A stretch of DNA of 64,000 nt from Obscuribacter phosphatis_A (lineage in GTDB: Bacteria > Cyanobacteriota > Vampirovibrionia > Obscuribacterales > Obscuribacteraceae): positions 1 through 64,000 of the forward strand of contig JAFLCK010000009.1 of the NCBI GenBank assembly GCA_017303615.1, in the 5' to 3' direction. Both the position numbers and the translations under genes were made by a program. Within the stretch, counting starts at the first letter, position 1; each line of letters opens with the position of its first letter. Below the pieces are notes generated by a model, which was not told where the DNA came from, searched no databases, and saw only the letters and a list, made by a program, of their open reading frames with translations. Positions 17,639 through 26,554 of this stretch are shown one piece after another.

Positions 17639-17878
17639 TGCGACCTCTCCCTTGGACCTCTCATCTGACTCTACGGTTTCCTTGAAAACACGCCTGGCGA
17701 TCTTACTTGGATCTTCTTAAAATGTCACAGCGGCGCAAGGGTCAAGCCCGTCGTGTTAATATGCAAAATCCTCAACAAAACCTTCAGATAGTTAAGCCGG
17801 TTGCACCGACTAATCAATCCTTATCAGCGCCTCACCCGCGTAACATTAATTTAGAAATTCATGCAAGGAAAACCAGCC

Positions 17879-19129
17879 ATGGAAGTTAAAGAAGTCGATA
17901 AGAACATCGAAATTCCCGAAGAAGTTATGGCTGAAGCCGTCGAGCTCTGCCGAGGCGCTGAAGTCTTGCCTGACGGCGCCAAAGGTTTGGCCCGCAAAAT
18001 CATGCAAGCCAAGCAAGCCGGTCGCCCCCTCGTGGCCAAGCTTGGCGTCGACCCCACTTCCACAGATTTGCATCTCGGTCATGCTGTAGTTTTTCGCAAG
18101 CTCAGACGTTTTCAAGATTTCGGTCACCAAGTCATCTTGATAATCGGTGGTTTCACCGCCCAGATAGGCGACCCCACCGGTCGCAATGCCACAAGACCGC
18201 CCTTAGACGAAAAACAAGTACAAGCCAATGCCCAGACCTATCTCAATCAAATGGGACTGATACTCGACTTGAACAAAACCAAGGTGGTAAATAACAACGA
18301 CTGGTTGGCACCACTGACCATGAAAGAAGTCATCAAACTGGCGGCTTCAGTGACCGCCAATCAGCTTTTGGCTAAAGAAGCCTTTGGTGAAAGACTCGAC
18401 AAACAGCAACCGGTCGCCTTCCACGAGCTTTTTTATCCGCTTTTGCAAGCCTATGATTCAGTAGCTATTCAAGCCGACATTGAGCTCGGGGGCACCGATC
18501 AACGCTTCAATATCTTGCAAGGGCGCGAACTGCAGCCTAAATATGGACAAGAACCGCAAATGGCAATGCTCCTTCCCCTTCTGGAAGGCACCGACGGCGT
18601 CAAGAAAATGTCCAAGAGTTACAACAACTATGTTGGTCTAAAAGAAGACCCGCAAGAAATGTTCGGCAAATGCATGCGCATTCCCGACGAGCTAATATTG
18701 AAATACTTCGAACTGACCACCACCTTGGCTGGTCACGAAGTAGACAAAATTGAGGCTGAACACTTGAAAGAGGGCGGCAATCCGAAAGATGCCAAACTAA
18801 AGCTGGCCAAGCAAGTGGTCTTCCAATATCACGGCGCCGAGGCTGCCGAACAGTCCCTGAAAGAATGGCAGCAAGTGCACTCGCAGGGTCAATTACCCGA
18901 TGAAATGCCAATTTTCAAAATTGAAGAAGACCAAGCCCTCTTTAGAGTTCTGGCTCTCGCCGGTCTGGTTTCGTCGAATGCCGAAGGTAAACGGTTGATT
19001 CAAGAAGGCGGGGTTAAACTAAACGGTGAAACAGTAAAAGATCCCAATCTTGTCGTTTCTTTGCAAGGCGCTGATACATCTGTGGTACAGGTGGGCAGAC
19101 GTAAATTTGTAAAAGTCGTTGCCCAATGA
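17879..19129 (+). CDS. tyrS: tyrosyl-tRNA synthetase
   Basis: The class Ic synthetase for tRNA-Tyr, 416 residues from the start chosen here. The HIGH-type motif is in DLHLGHAVV, KMSKS is in GVKKMSKSYNN, and an S4-like RNA-binding domain ends the protein (from GLVSSNAEGKRLIQEGG). The sequence resembles the TyrRS group with IGDPTGR. ATG 17879 is preferred because AAGGA lies 9 nt upstream; ATG 17861, six codons earlier, has no ribosome site. A small gene follows after 9 nt, so the mRNA probably continues. Confidence 0.95.
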   Translation: MEVKEVDKNIEIPEEVMAEAVELCRGAEVLPDGAKGLARKIMQAKQAGRPLVAKLGVDPTSTDLHLGHAVVFRKLRRFQDFGHQVILIIGGFTAQIGDPTGRNATRPPLDEKQVQANAQTYLNQMGLILDLNKTKVVNNNDWLAPLTMKEVIKLAASVTANQLLAKEAFGERLDKQQPVAFHELFYPLLQAYDSVAIQADIELGGTDQRFNILQGRELQPKYGQEPQMAMLLPLLEGTDGVKKMSKSYNNYVGLKEDPQEMFGKCMRIPDELILKYFELTTTLAGHEVDKIEAEHLKEGGNPKDAKLKLAKQVVFQYHGAEAAEQSLKEWQQVHSQGQLPDEMPIFKIEEDQALFRVLALAGLVSSNAEGKRLIQEGGVKLNGETVKDPNLVVSLQGADTSVVQVGRRKFVKVVAQ

Positions 19130-19138
19130 GGTGCAGTT

Positions 19139-19426
19139 ATGACTGAGAAGAGCCAAGACAAACAAGACGGGTCGGACTCTAATTTGCTGGGTAAGCCAAA
19201 AGATAAGAGCAAGCCCCGTTACAACGGCGGCATCACCCAAGAACTGAAAGCAATCAAGTTTGACCCCGATGCTTCGCAAGAAAAGAAAGATCTAGTCGAA
19301 CAAATTGAAATAATGCGCGCCCAATCTAAAGCAATCGGCAGTGACACCAGTGTTATTGACGAATTTGCCAAAGAAGAACTGCTCGATTCGACTAAAAAAG
19401 TCGAAGATGATAAAAAAAATTCGTGA
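19139..19426 (+). CDS. small charged hypothetical protein
   Basis: A 95-residue, very hydrophilic product rich in Lys, Asp and Glu, probably helical from residue 35 on and otherwise disordered. It starts 9 nt after the tyrS stop, with GAGGTG as ribosome site, which makes it a credible operon member. No domain was recognised. Confidence 0.65.
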   Translation: MTEKSQDKQDGSDSNLLGKPKDKSKPRYNGGITQELKAIKFDPDASQEKKDLVEQIEIMRAQSKAIGSDTSVIDEFAKEELLDSTKKVEDDKKNS

Positions 19427-19460
19427 CCAAACAGCTAATTGCCTCTATTCTTTGAATACT

Positions 19461-19877
19461 ATGTCGATTCGTCGCCTCCTATTAGTATTTTTCACTTTCA
19501 TCACCCTCTACGCTCAGGGCTATTCCTTGGTCAGCGGTATCGAACTGGCATCCAGTGCGGCAGAAGCCCTCAAGTCGATGCAGATGCAAGTGAAAGTTTC
19601 AGGAAAGCTTGAAGACATTTCCGACACAGATCCCGAAGACATAGTCACTTTAGACCCCTTTTTGCCCAGCCAGAACGCCTTCACTTCGACCAGCGAGAGT
19701 TTGGGCAAACTGATCACAGCAGTGACTTTTCTGTCCTTGCTCTTCACCCTTAGCTTAAGCCTGGCAATGCATTTGGGGCTTCGCTTGAAGAGCAAGTTCG
19801 GCTCAGCCAAGCTCACCACCCTCAGCCCGCCGGGAAACTTACCCACCTGGCTCAGACTTAGACACCTGCTCAACTAA
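19461..19877 (+). CDS. small membrane protein with two hydrophobic segments
   Basis: From ATG 19461 the product has 138 residues. A hydrophobic N-terminal segment (MSIRRLLLVFFTFITLYAQG) serves as signal or anchor. A polar middle (about 25-85) is followed by a second membrane helix (about 89-108) and a basic tail. The open frame extends upstream to 19341 but overlaps the previous gene, and those extra residues are basic with no ribosome site. Its function is unknown. It lies between tyrS and a metal pump on the same strand. Confidence 0.55.
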   Translation: MSIRRLLLVFFTFITLYAQGYSLVSGIELASSAAEALKSMQMQVKVSGKLEDISDTDPEDIVTLDPFLPSQNAFTSTSESLGKLITAVTFLSLLFTLSLSLAMHLGLRLKSKFGSAKLTTLSPPGNLPTWLRLRHLLN

Positions 19878-19905
19878 ACATTCTGCAAGCAGCAGATTAC
19901 TCATT

Positions 19906-19921
19906 GCTCAAATCTTTGAGC
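19906..19921. promoter_or_regulatory. perfect 7-2-7 palindrome upstream of the czcA-type gene
   Basis: GCTCAAA and TTTGAGC surround a 2-nt centre, ending 25 nt before the ATG at 19947. The place fits an operator for a metal-responsive repressor or a small leader hairpin. No regulator gene is adjacent. Confidence 0.4.
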
Positions 19922-19946
19922 TGACTTTAGAGCAGGCAATAAAATA

Positions 19947-22900
19947 ATGATAGAAAAACTGATCAACTTTGCCCTCAGGCAAAGGTTGTTAACAGCCACA
20001 GCAGCCGTTGCACTCTGTGCAATGGGAGTCTTTTCCATGCTTACCATATCGGTAGATTCCTTTCCCGATGTAAGCAATGTGCAGGTGCAAATAATCACCG
20101 AACCGGAAAGTATGGCCACCGAAGAAGTGGAGACTCTGATCACTTATCCGATTGAAACTGCCTTAAACGGACTGCCCAAGATTCAGAAAATCCGCTCGCT
20201 TTCAGCTTTCGGTCTTTCGGTGGTGACGGCTATTTTCGAAGAAGATACCGATGTCTACTTCGCCCGCAACCTAGTACAGCAGAGACTATTGCAAACACGT
20301 TCCAACCTACCGGTAGACTGCCCAACACCGGTGCTCGGCCCAGTCATATCGAGCTTCAGCCAGGTTTATATGTACTACCTGCAAAGCAAACAATATGACG
20401 ACACCGAACTGAGAACTCTGCAAGACTGGGAAATATCAAGACGTTTGCGCTCAGTGCCCGGTGTAGCCGGTGTGGCTACCTATGGGGGCTTCGTTAAACA
20501 ATATCAGGTCTTGGTCAATCCCTATGATCTGCGCTCATACAATTTGCACATAAACGACGTGGTCAAGGCTCTAGCCGAGAACAATAGCAATGCCGGCGGC
20601 AACTTTATCGAAGAAGCCGGAGAAGAAGTGGTTATTAGAGGAATAGGCCGGGTCAAAAGCGTACATGACATCGGCAATATTGTTCTAAAAACAGTGAACG
20701 GCACCCCGGTCAAAATAAGTCAAATTGGCGATGTCGAGGTAGGTAAAGCCTTCAGACGCGGTTCATCGTCTTTTGACGGTAAAGGCGAAGTGGTGACCGG
20801 TATAGTCTTGACCCGCAAGGGCGCTAATACCAAGACCACAGTGGAACACGTCAAAGAAACAATCAAAGAAATCGAGCGCGACCTGCCGGGCGATGTGAAG
20901 ATTGTGCCCTACTATGACCAAACCGAACTGGTCGACAAAACTATCGAAACGGTCAAGGAAATCTTACTTTTCAGCGGCGGGCTGGTGATAGTGATACTGA
21001 CCGCGGTGCTTTTGCACATACCGTCAGCTTTGATTGTGGCAGTGATCATTCCACTATCTCTGCTATTCAGCTTCATCATGATGAAATACAGCGGTCTATC
21101 GGCCAACCTTATGACGCTGGGCGCAGTCGACTTCGGCATCGTGGTAGACGCCGGGGTGGTGATGGTGGAAAACATCTTCCGACATCTGGCGGAAGAGAAA
21201 CCGAAAGACGCCAAAGAGACCTTAGAGATAGTGCGCCGTGGCGCCCAAGAGGTGGGCAAGCCCATAGTTTTTGCCATCGCCATCATTATTTCGGTCTACA
21301 TTCCGCTCTTTACCCTGGAAGGCGTCGAGGGCAAGATGTTCCATCCTTTAGCCCTAACTTTTGTCTACGCTCTACTTGGTTCGCTTCTAGTCTCTTTGAC
21401 CGTCATACCGCTCTTCTGCTATTGGTTTATGAAAGGTAAGGTGGAAGAGAAAGAAAATCCGGTACTGAAGAAAATCACCGATCTCTACAGCCCGACCCTG
21501 CGTTTTGCCATGGAAAACCCGGTCAAGACGATAGTAATAGCGGTTGCCACCTTATGCCTTTCCCTTGTTATCGTGCCGTTTCTAGGCTCCGAGTTTATTC
21601 CCAGCCTTGACGAAGGTCCGATACTTTTGCGCACAAAAATGCCTGCCAGTATCGCCCACAGCGAGTCTGAAAAAATGGCGGTCACTCTCGAAAAACTGAT
21701 CATGGAATTCGATGAGGTGGAAACTGTGGTGGCCAGGACCGGTCGCTCCAATACTGGTCCAGCCCTTGATGGTGTGGAGTCAACCGACTTTTATATCGGT
21801 CTAAAGCCCAGGCATGAATGGAAACACAAGAGCAAAGAAGACTTGATCAATGCCATTGCCGCCAAAGTCAAATCGATGCCGGGGCTAATGTATTCATTTT
21901 CGCAGCCCATTGCCGATATGATTGACGACTTAATTGCCGGTATCAGAGCCGACCTTGGCATCAAGATATACGGCGACGACTTGAACACTTTGGCTAGTCT
22001 GGCTGAAAAAATACAAAACGAAGTTTCGGCAGTGCCGGGTGCTGCCGACATGCAGAGAGAGCAGATGCTGGGTCTGCCGCAGTTCAACATCAATATCAAA
22101 AGAGATGTTATTGCCCGCTATGGTCTAAACGTAGAAGACGTGCAAGATATCATCACTACTGCTCTAGCCGGCAAGACAGCCTCTGAAGTAATTGAAGGGG
22201 CAAAGCGCTTTGGACTATTGGTGCGTTTCCACAAAGACTATCGCGATACCCCTCAGCAAATCGAATCGGTTCTAGTAGACGCCCCCACCGGCGCCGCCAT
22301 TCCTATGCGGCAACTAGCAGAGCTAGAGAGCACGAGAGGCTTTGTCTGTGTCATGAGAGAAGACGGCAGAAGGCGGACGGCTGTTCTAGCTAATGTCAGA
22401 GGGCGCGATCTCGGCTCCTTTGTGGCAGAAGCCCAAGCTAGAGTAGAGAAGAATGTCGTTATTCCAAAAGGCTATAAAGTAGTATGGGCAGGACAGTTTG
22501 AGAATCAACAAAGAGCCATGGCAAGACTGGCCATAGTAGTACCGGTGGTGCTGGTTCTTATTTTCATTCTGCTCTTTGGTTCCTTCAACTCGGTCAGAAA
22601 CGCCGGACTGATCATGCTCAATGTGCCCTTTGCCATGATCGGCGGCATCCTGGCTTTGTTCTTGAGCCATCAGACCCTTTCAGTCCCGGCAATCATTGGC
22701 TTCATTGCCTTGTTTGGTGTTGCCGTGCAGAACGGCGTAATTATGGTCAGCTATATCATGCAAATGCAAGAGAAAGGGCTATCGGCCAAAGAAGCAGCTT
22801 GGCACGGAGCCCATGTCAGACTAAGACCGGTACTGATGACGGCACTGGTGGCGGTGGTGGCGCTCATACCCAAAATTGCGTCAAGCGGTACCGGCGCAGA

Positions 22901-23054
22901 AGTACAAAGACCTCTGGCCACAGTGGTCCTAGGCGGTCTCATCTCAGCCACACTGCTTACCCTTATTCTCTTGCCGACTATTTATGCCATGCTCAATAAA
23001 GGGCATAAGAACGGACATAAGAACGAGCATCAGTCGCCGTCATCATCAACTTGA
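19947..23054 (+). CDS. CzcA/CusA-type heavy-metal RND efflux pump
   Basis: The 1035-residue inner-membrane antiporter exports metal cations across the envelope using the proton gradient. It has the RND layout: TM1 at the N-terminus, a periplasmic loop, TM2-6 (about 335-495), TM7, a second loop, and TM8-12 (about 860-1020). VDFGIVVDAGVVMVEN in TM4 matches the divalent-cation (HME1-like) signature, and VDSFPDVSNVQVQI is typical of CzcA. No CzcB adaptor or CzcC outer-membrane gene is adjacent. The last 25 bp overlap the 3' end of the convergent gene. Confidence 0.92.
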   Translation: MIEKLINFALRQRLLTATAAVALCAMGVFSMLTISVDSFPDVSNVQVQIITEPESMATEEVETLITYPIETALNGLPKIQKIRSLSAFGLSVVTAIFEEDTDVYFARNLVQQRLLQTRSNLPVDCPTPVLGPVISSFSQVYMYYLQSKQYDDTELRTLQDWEISRRLRSVPGVAGVATYGGFVKQYQVLVNPYDLRSYNLHINDVVKALAENNSNAGGNFIEEAGEEVVIRGIGRVKSVHDIGNIVLKTVNGTPVKISQIGDVEVGKAFRRGSSSFDGKGEVVTGIVLTRKGANTKTTVEHVKETIKEIERDLPGDVKIVPYYDQTELVDKTIETVKEILLFSGGLVIVILTAVLLHIPSALIVAVIIPLSLLFSFIMMKYSGLSANLMTLGAVDFGIVVDAGVVMVENIFRHLAEEKPKDAKETLEIVRRGAQEVGKPIVFAIAIIISVYIPLFTLEGVEGKMFHPLALTFVYALLGSLLVSLTVIPLFCYWFMKGKVEEKENPVLKKITDLYSPTLRFAMENPVKTIVIAVATLCLSLVIVPFLGSEFIPSLDEGPILLRTKMPASIAHSESEKMAVTLEKLIMEFDEVETVVARTGRSNTGPALDGVESTDFYIGLKPRHEWKHKSKEDLINAIAAKVKSMPGLMYSFSQPIADMIDDLIAGIRADLGIKIYGDDLNTLASLAEKIQNEVSAVPGAADMQREQMLGLPQFNINIKRDVIARYGLNVEDVQDIITTALAGKTASEVIEGAKRFGLLVRFHKDYRDTPQQIESVLVDAPTGAAIPMRQLAELESTRGFVCVMREDGRRRTAVLANVRGRDLGSFVAEAQARVEKNVVIPKGYKVVWAGQFENQQRAMARLAIVVPVVLVLIFILLFGSFNSVRNAGLIMLNVPFAMIGGILALFLSHQTLSVPAIIGFIALFGVAVQNGVIMVSYIMQMQEKGLSAKEAAWHGAHVRLRPVLMTALVAVVALIPKIASSGTGAEVQRPLATVVLGGLISATLLTLILLPTIYAMLNKGHKNGHKNEHQSPSSST

Positions 23055-24175
23055 GCTGTCTTGCGCAACCTATGAAAACCAATCAAGACCAAGCCCTCGG
23101 CATCGGTGCGTCGTGCCATGACAAAATATAGAGCGAGCGGCTTGATGCGACTTTTGCCCGTGACGGTAGAACGCACCTCAGCAACCAATAGATCGGGCTG
23201 TTCTTGATCACCAGGCAATATAGAGATGTGCATTTCACTGATGTCTTTCTCAGTACATTCGGCGAAATCACCGCTCATATCACGTGCCCGATTGCGACCA
23301 AAACGAAAAGAAGAAAAGACTTCATATAGACTGGGAGAGAGACTGTTCTTGAGCTTTTCCAACCGGGCAAAGCCAAGCCCCCGATTGGACGAGAGAGCGA
23401 GAGCAAAAGCCGCTTCCTTAGATAGCTCTCGCCCCATCTTCTCATCGCCCGGCGACAGCTTAGTGATACCGGCTCTATCTTTTAGTTGAAGAGCTCGCAG
23501 CAAATCAGGATTTTTCTTGAGCAAAAGCCAGATGTTGTCGGAATAACGCATATCAATTATGACCGGCTTGTCTTCAAAGCTATCGGCAAGAAGATAGACG
23601 ATGCGAAATGGCTCAGCCGGCAGACCTCGCAAACGAACAAAGCGCCCGCTCACCTCGGCCGCAACCAGACCGGAAGCAAGACGTTCGGTTTTGATTGACT
23701 CGACATAGCAGCGAAAAGCCTTAGCCGAACTATATTCCAACCCATCGCCCACTGACCGCCGGCTTCGGCGCGACAATTCTTGCAAGAGACCAAAAGAAAT
23801 CGCCCGCTTAATGACCAGGGCATTGTTGTCCGGCAGATCTACCCCCGCAATAGGCTCGGCCAGCAAGGCTTCGGTCACGAGGCGACACTGTTCGCGATAG
23901 ATTACATTCTCGGTGGAATCTATAGTCGGTCGAAGAGGCAGCATCACAGTCAATTCATGACTGAGTTTATCCGACTCAATATTTCGCCTGGCATCGTCAT
24001 GCCAATCCAACTTCAAATCTTCACTGGCACTTTTGCCGGTGCCGGCTTGACCGACTTCGTCGATAAAATGGAAAGTTCGGGCCAAAACACTAAAGAGGGC
24101 AATCAAGCCGGTTGCACAAAGCACAAAAACCAGTACTACGGCAGGAAGATGAAATCTACTGTCTCTAAAGATCAT
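23030..24175 (-). CDS. membrane-anchored hypothetical protein
   Basis: A 381-residue protein with one N-terminal membrane helix (about 10-32) and a large, probably extracytoplasmic part of mixed charge. No enzymatic motif was recognised. Its ATG overlaps the stop of the upstream YfhO-like gene by 4 nt (ATGA), which points to translational coupling and a shared envelope role. The 3' end overlaps the convergent RND gene by 25 bp. Confidence 0.75.
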   Translation of the reverse strand: MIFRDSRFHLPAVVLVFVLCATGLIALFSVLARTFHFIDEVGQAGTGKSASEDLKLDWHDDARRNIESDKLSHELTVMLPLRPTIDSTENVIYREQCRLVTEALLAEPIAGVDLPDNNALVIKRAISFGLLQELSRRSRRSVGDGLEYSSAKAFRCYVESIKTERLASGLVAAEVSGRFVRLRGLPAEPFRIVYLLADSFEDKPVIIDMRYSDNIWLLLKKNPDLLRALQLKDRAGITKLSPGDEKMGRELSKEAAFALALSSNRGLGFARLEKLKNSLSPSLYEVFSSFRFGRNRARDMSGDFAECTEKDISEMHISILPGDQEQPDLLVAEVRSTVTGKSRIKPLALYFVMARRTDAEGLVLIGFHRLRKTAQVDDDGD

Positions 24176-26412
24176 TTCGACTGAGAACCACGGGCGGTTA
24201 TTCTTAGAAGTCCGAAAAGCAAAAGCAAGAGCCCCAAACAGGCTAAAGCAAGTCCTTTCTTGAGCGAGTCCGATTCAAACTTCATCTCGAGTCGATGACT
24301 GCCTTCCGGTACAATCACAGCACGAAAAGCTGCATTAGCCCTGATTATCTCAATTGGACTGCCATCCAGATAAGCCTTCCAGCCGGGATAGTATTGGTCA
24401 GACAAGACAAAGAAAGCCGGGCGCCTCGCCTCAATCTGAAAGAGCAGCGTGGTTTCTCGATCTTGTAATTGCTTGATGCCGCCCAAGTCTAAGGACGAGC
24501 TACCCAGCTCGTTCAGACGCTTAATTTCGACCGCCTGCTCTAGTGTCACTTCACTAAAGAGTACATGCCGCAAGGGGCGATAGATGCCGCCGTCGGGCAA
24601 GATAGAGGTTCTAATTGATTTAAGGCAATCGTTGGTATCGAGAACAATAGCATTGGGGACCAATCGCGCCCGAGGCAAAACCCTCTTATTTTCAAAATAG
24701 AGAATGCCACCATCTTCTCTCTTCAGTTGCCAATGTGTATTACCCGATACTATCTGCGGTGGCGCCTCAACCTTGGGCACTGTGACATACTGCACTGAAG
24801 CCACGTCAAAAGCTCGGTTCTCCGGCTTGAGATACCATGGCGGCTTCATAAAGCCCCCTTCGGCAATCCCCATCAGGCGGGCATAGGTCCAGGGCATTAA
24901 GGGCTCATAGCCAGACGCACTCGGCACTTGCCAGAGACGACTCAAGTTGGGCGGATATTCTCGATTCTCGCCCTCTAGTCCTTTGAGAGGAAATACTCTA
25001 TAGCCTCCTTTCTTAAGCTCTTCTCTCAATTCTTCGGTACCGGCAGGAGCCGGAAAAGTAGAAAGAGGAGCCGAATACTGACGCCACTCTGCCGTAACCC
25101 CGTAAACCATTATGGACAGAGCCACGGCTAGGAAAAGGACAAGCCTGTTAATGAGCCTAAGAGGACTGATCAAATAATAAAAGAGCGCCATTGTGGAAAG
25201 GAGAAAATTGGCGGAAAGACCGCCTGCCACAAGATAGAGCATGACCTTAAGATGCTTGACTAGGCCTTTTCCCCGCCAGAAAGCAAATAAATCAAAGGGA
25301 CGACCGTCTCGCCCCGGGCGCCTGGAAAGCTGTTCTATCCTAGAAGTAGCGCAGGCAACAAGCACGGCTAAAGCAAATACAGTCAAGAGCAAGAGGCGAA
25401 ACTGCCCGCGAAAATGACCAACCAGAGGCAGATGATAAACCAGGGCAGAAAAGGGCGATGCCGCCAAAACTGCCATGCTGAAAGTAAGACAAGCGACAGA
25501 AAGAAAGAAATAAATGAGCGGCTGCCGTATGCGCTTAATGGCAACGGTCAAAGACAAAAGCAGGGGTGCGATACCAAAATAGATATAGCCGGGCGCCGGT
25601 CCCTGACCAACTTCGGTCAAACTACCGAGAGTACCATAGCGCCCACCCATCAAATAAGGAAAGACAAAGCCGACAAAATCCGTCAGACTACCTTGACCAA
25701 CCTGGAAGTCTTCTAAGCGAAAGAAAGGACGACCTGAAAAGCTGTTTAATTCGAAACTGGGCAATATTTGAGGAAGCGCCAAGAGAGCGCCGCAAAACAA
25801 GAAGTAAAAGGGCGCTACAAATCTAGCCAAAGAACTTTCCCAGGGGCTGCAAAATGAGGCGAAAGCAAGGGTTAAGAGTAAGACATAGACAGCTGTTTGC
25901 GGATGTCCGGCAAAAATACAAGTGGCAGTCAGAAAGGACAAAGCCAGGGCAGAAAACAGACGACGCTGTGGCTCTTTATCGCGATTTAGCCTGAGGACAA
26001 AATAGAGAAGAAAAGGCAAGTGCATACCGGCATGTAGAATTTGCACATGGTTTAGCTCAGAAATGAAGAAACCACTGCCACCAAAACAGATACCGGCAAG
26101 CAATGCACCAAAGTTAGAACCGGTAAGCCGTCTGAGAAAAATGAAAGTACCCAACATGGCAAGCAAGAGCGGTGAAAGCTGATAGAGATTGAAGCCCCAA
26201 AAGACATGGCGACAAATCTGCATGAGCGGATAGAAAGTGGAAACTTGGGGATCAGCCAGCACCGGAAAGCCACAAAGGAGATTGGCTGTCCACTGCTGTT
26301 CTATTGAGGCAAAGGCGGGATAGTTCTGCACTCTGCCGTCTTCATAGGCAAGAAGCAGGTTATCGCTTAGCAATGGCTGAAAAATTACCGACAAATAGAG
26401 CAGATACACCAA
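24172..26412 (-). CDS. YfhO-family multi-span membrane protein
   Basis: About 746 residues with some 11-13 membrane helices, a periplasmic segment and a last C-terminal helix. DQYYPGWKAYLDGSPIEI and VIVPEGSHRLEMKF near the C-terminus are characteristic of YfhO-like proteins, a GT-C-like family linked to glycosylation of cell-surface polymers in Firmicutes. The substrate is unknown here. The start is uncertain: the frame opens with TTG 26412, and ATT or CTG codons lie upstream before a stop. It is coupled to the next gene by ATGA. Confidence 0.8.
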   Translation of the reverse strand: MVYLLYLSVIFQPLLSDNLLLAYEDGRVQNYPAFASIEQQWTANLLCGFPVLADPQVSTFYPLMQICRHVFWGFNLYQLSPLLLAMLGTFIFLRRLTGSNFGALLAGICFGGSGFFISELNHVQILHAGMHLPFLLYFVLRLNRDKEPQRRLFSALALSFLTATCIFAGHPQTAVYVLLLTLAFASFCSPWESSLARFVAPFYFLFCGALLALPQILPSFELNSFSGRPFFRLEDFQVGQGSLTDFVGFVFPYLMGGRYGTLGSLTEVGQGPAPGYIYFGIAPLLLSLTVAIKRIRQPLIYFFLSVACLTFSMAVLAASPFSALVYHLPLVGHFRGQFRLLLLTVFALAVLVACATSRIEQLSRRPGRDGRPFDLFAFWRGKGLVKHLKVMLYLVAGGLSANFLLSTMALFYYLISPLRLINRLVLFLAVALSIMVYGVTAEWRQYSAPLSTFPAPAGTEELREELKKGGYRVFPLKGLEGENREYPPNLSRLWQVPSASGYEPLMPWTYARLMGIAEGGFMKPPWYLKPENRAFDVASVQYVTVPKVEAPPQIVSGNTHWQLKREDGGILYFENKRVLPRARLVPNAIVLDTNDCLKSIRTSILPDGGIYRPLRHVLFSEVTLEQAVEIKRLNELGSSSLDLGGIKQLQDRETTLLFQIEARRPAFFVLSDQYYPGWKAYLDGSPIEIIRANAAFRAVIVPEGSHRLEMKFESDSLKKGLALACLGLLLLLFGLLRITARGSQSK

Positions 26413-26554
26413 GGCAGCCAGCCCAATGCTTAACCCCTAGCCTTGCCTAGGTGCAGATGCGGTTTGCTCCCTAGATACTAAAGCAGACGCCGCAGCTGTT
26501 TCGCCAAGCTTTGCCTCTATCTCGGTCAACCGCCACTACCTTTTCTTTATCGCG

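Noticed and set aside
16784..17668. 294-codon plus-strand frame
   Set aside because: It is antisense to leuS, whose motifs are unmistakable, and the product has no domain or ribosome site.
17639..17878. T-box riboswitch before leuS or tyrS
   Set aside because: No T-box consensus sequence or specifier stem could be recognised on either strand.
17707..17889. 60-codon plus-strand frame before tyrS
   Set aside because: It overlaps the tyrS start in another frame, has low complexity and no ribosome site.
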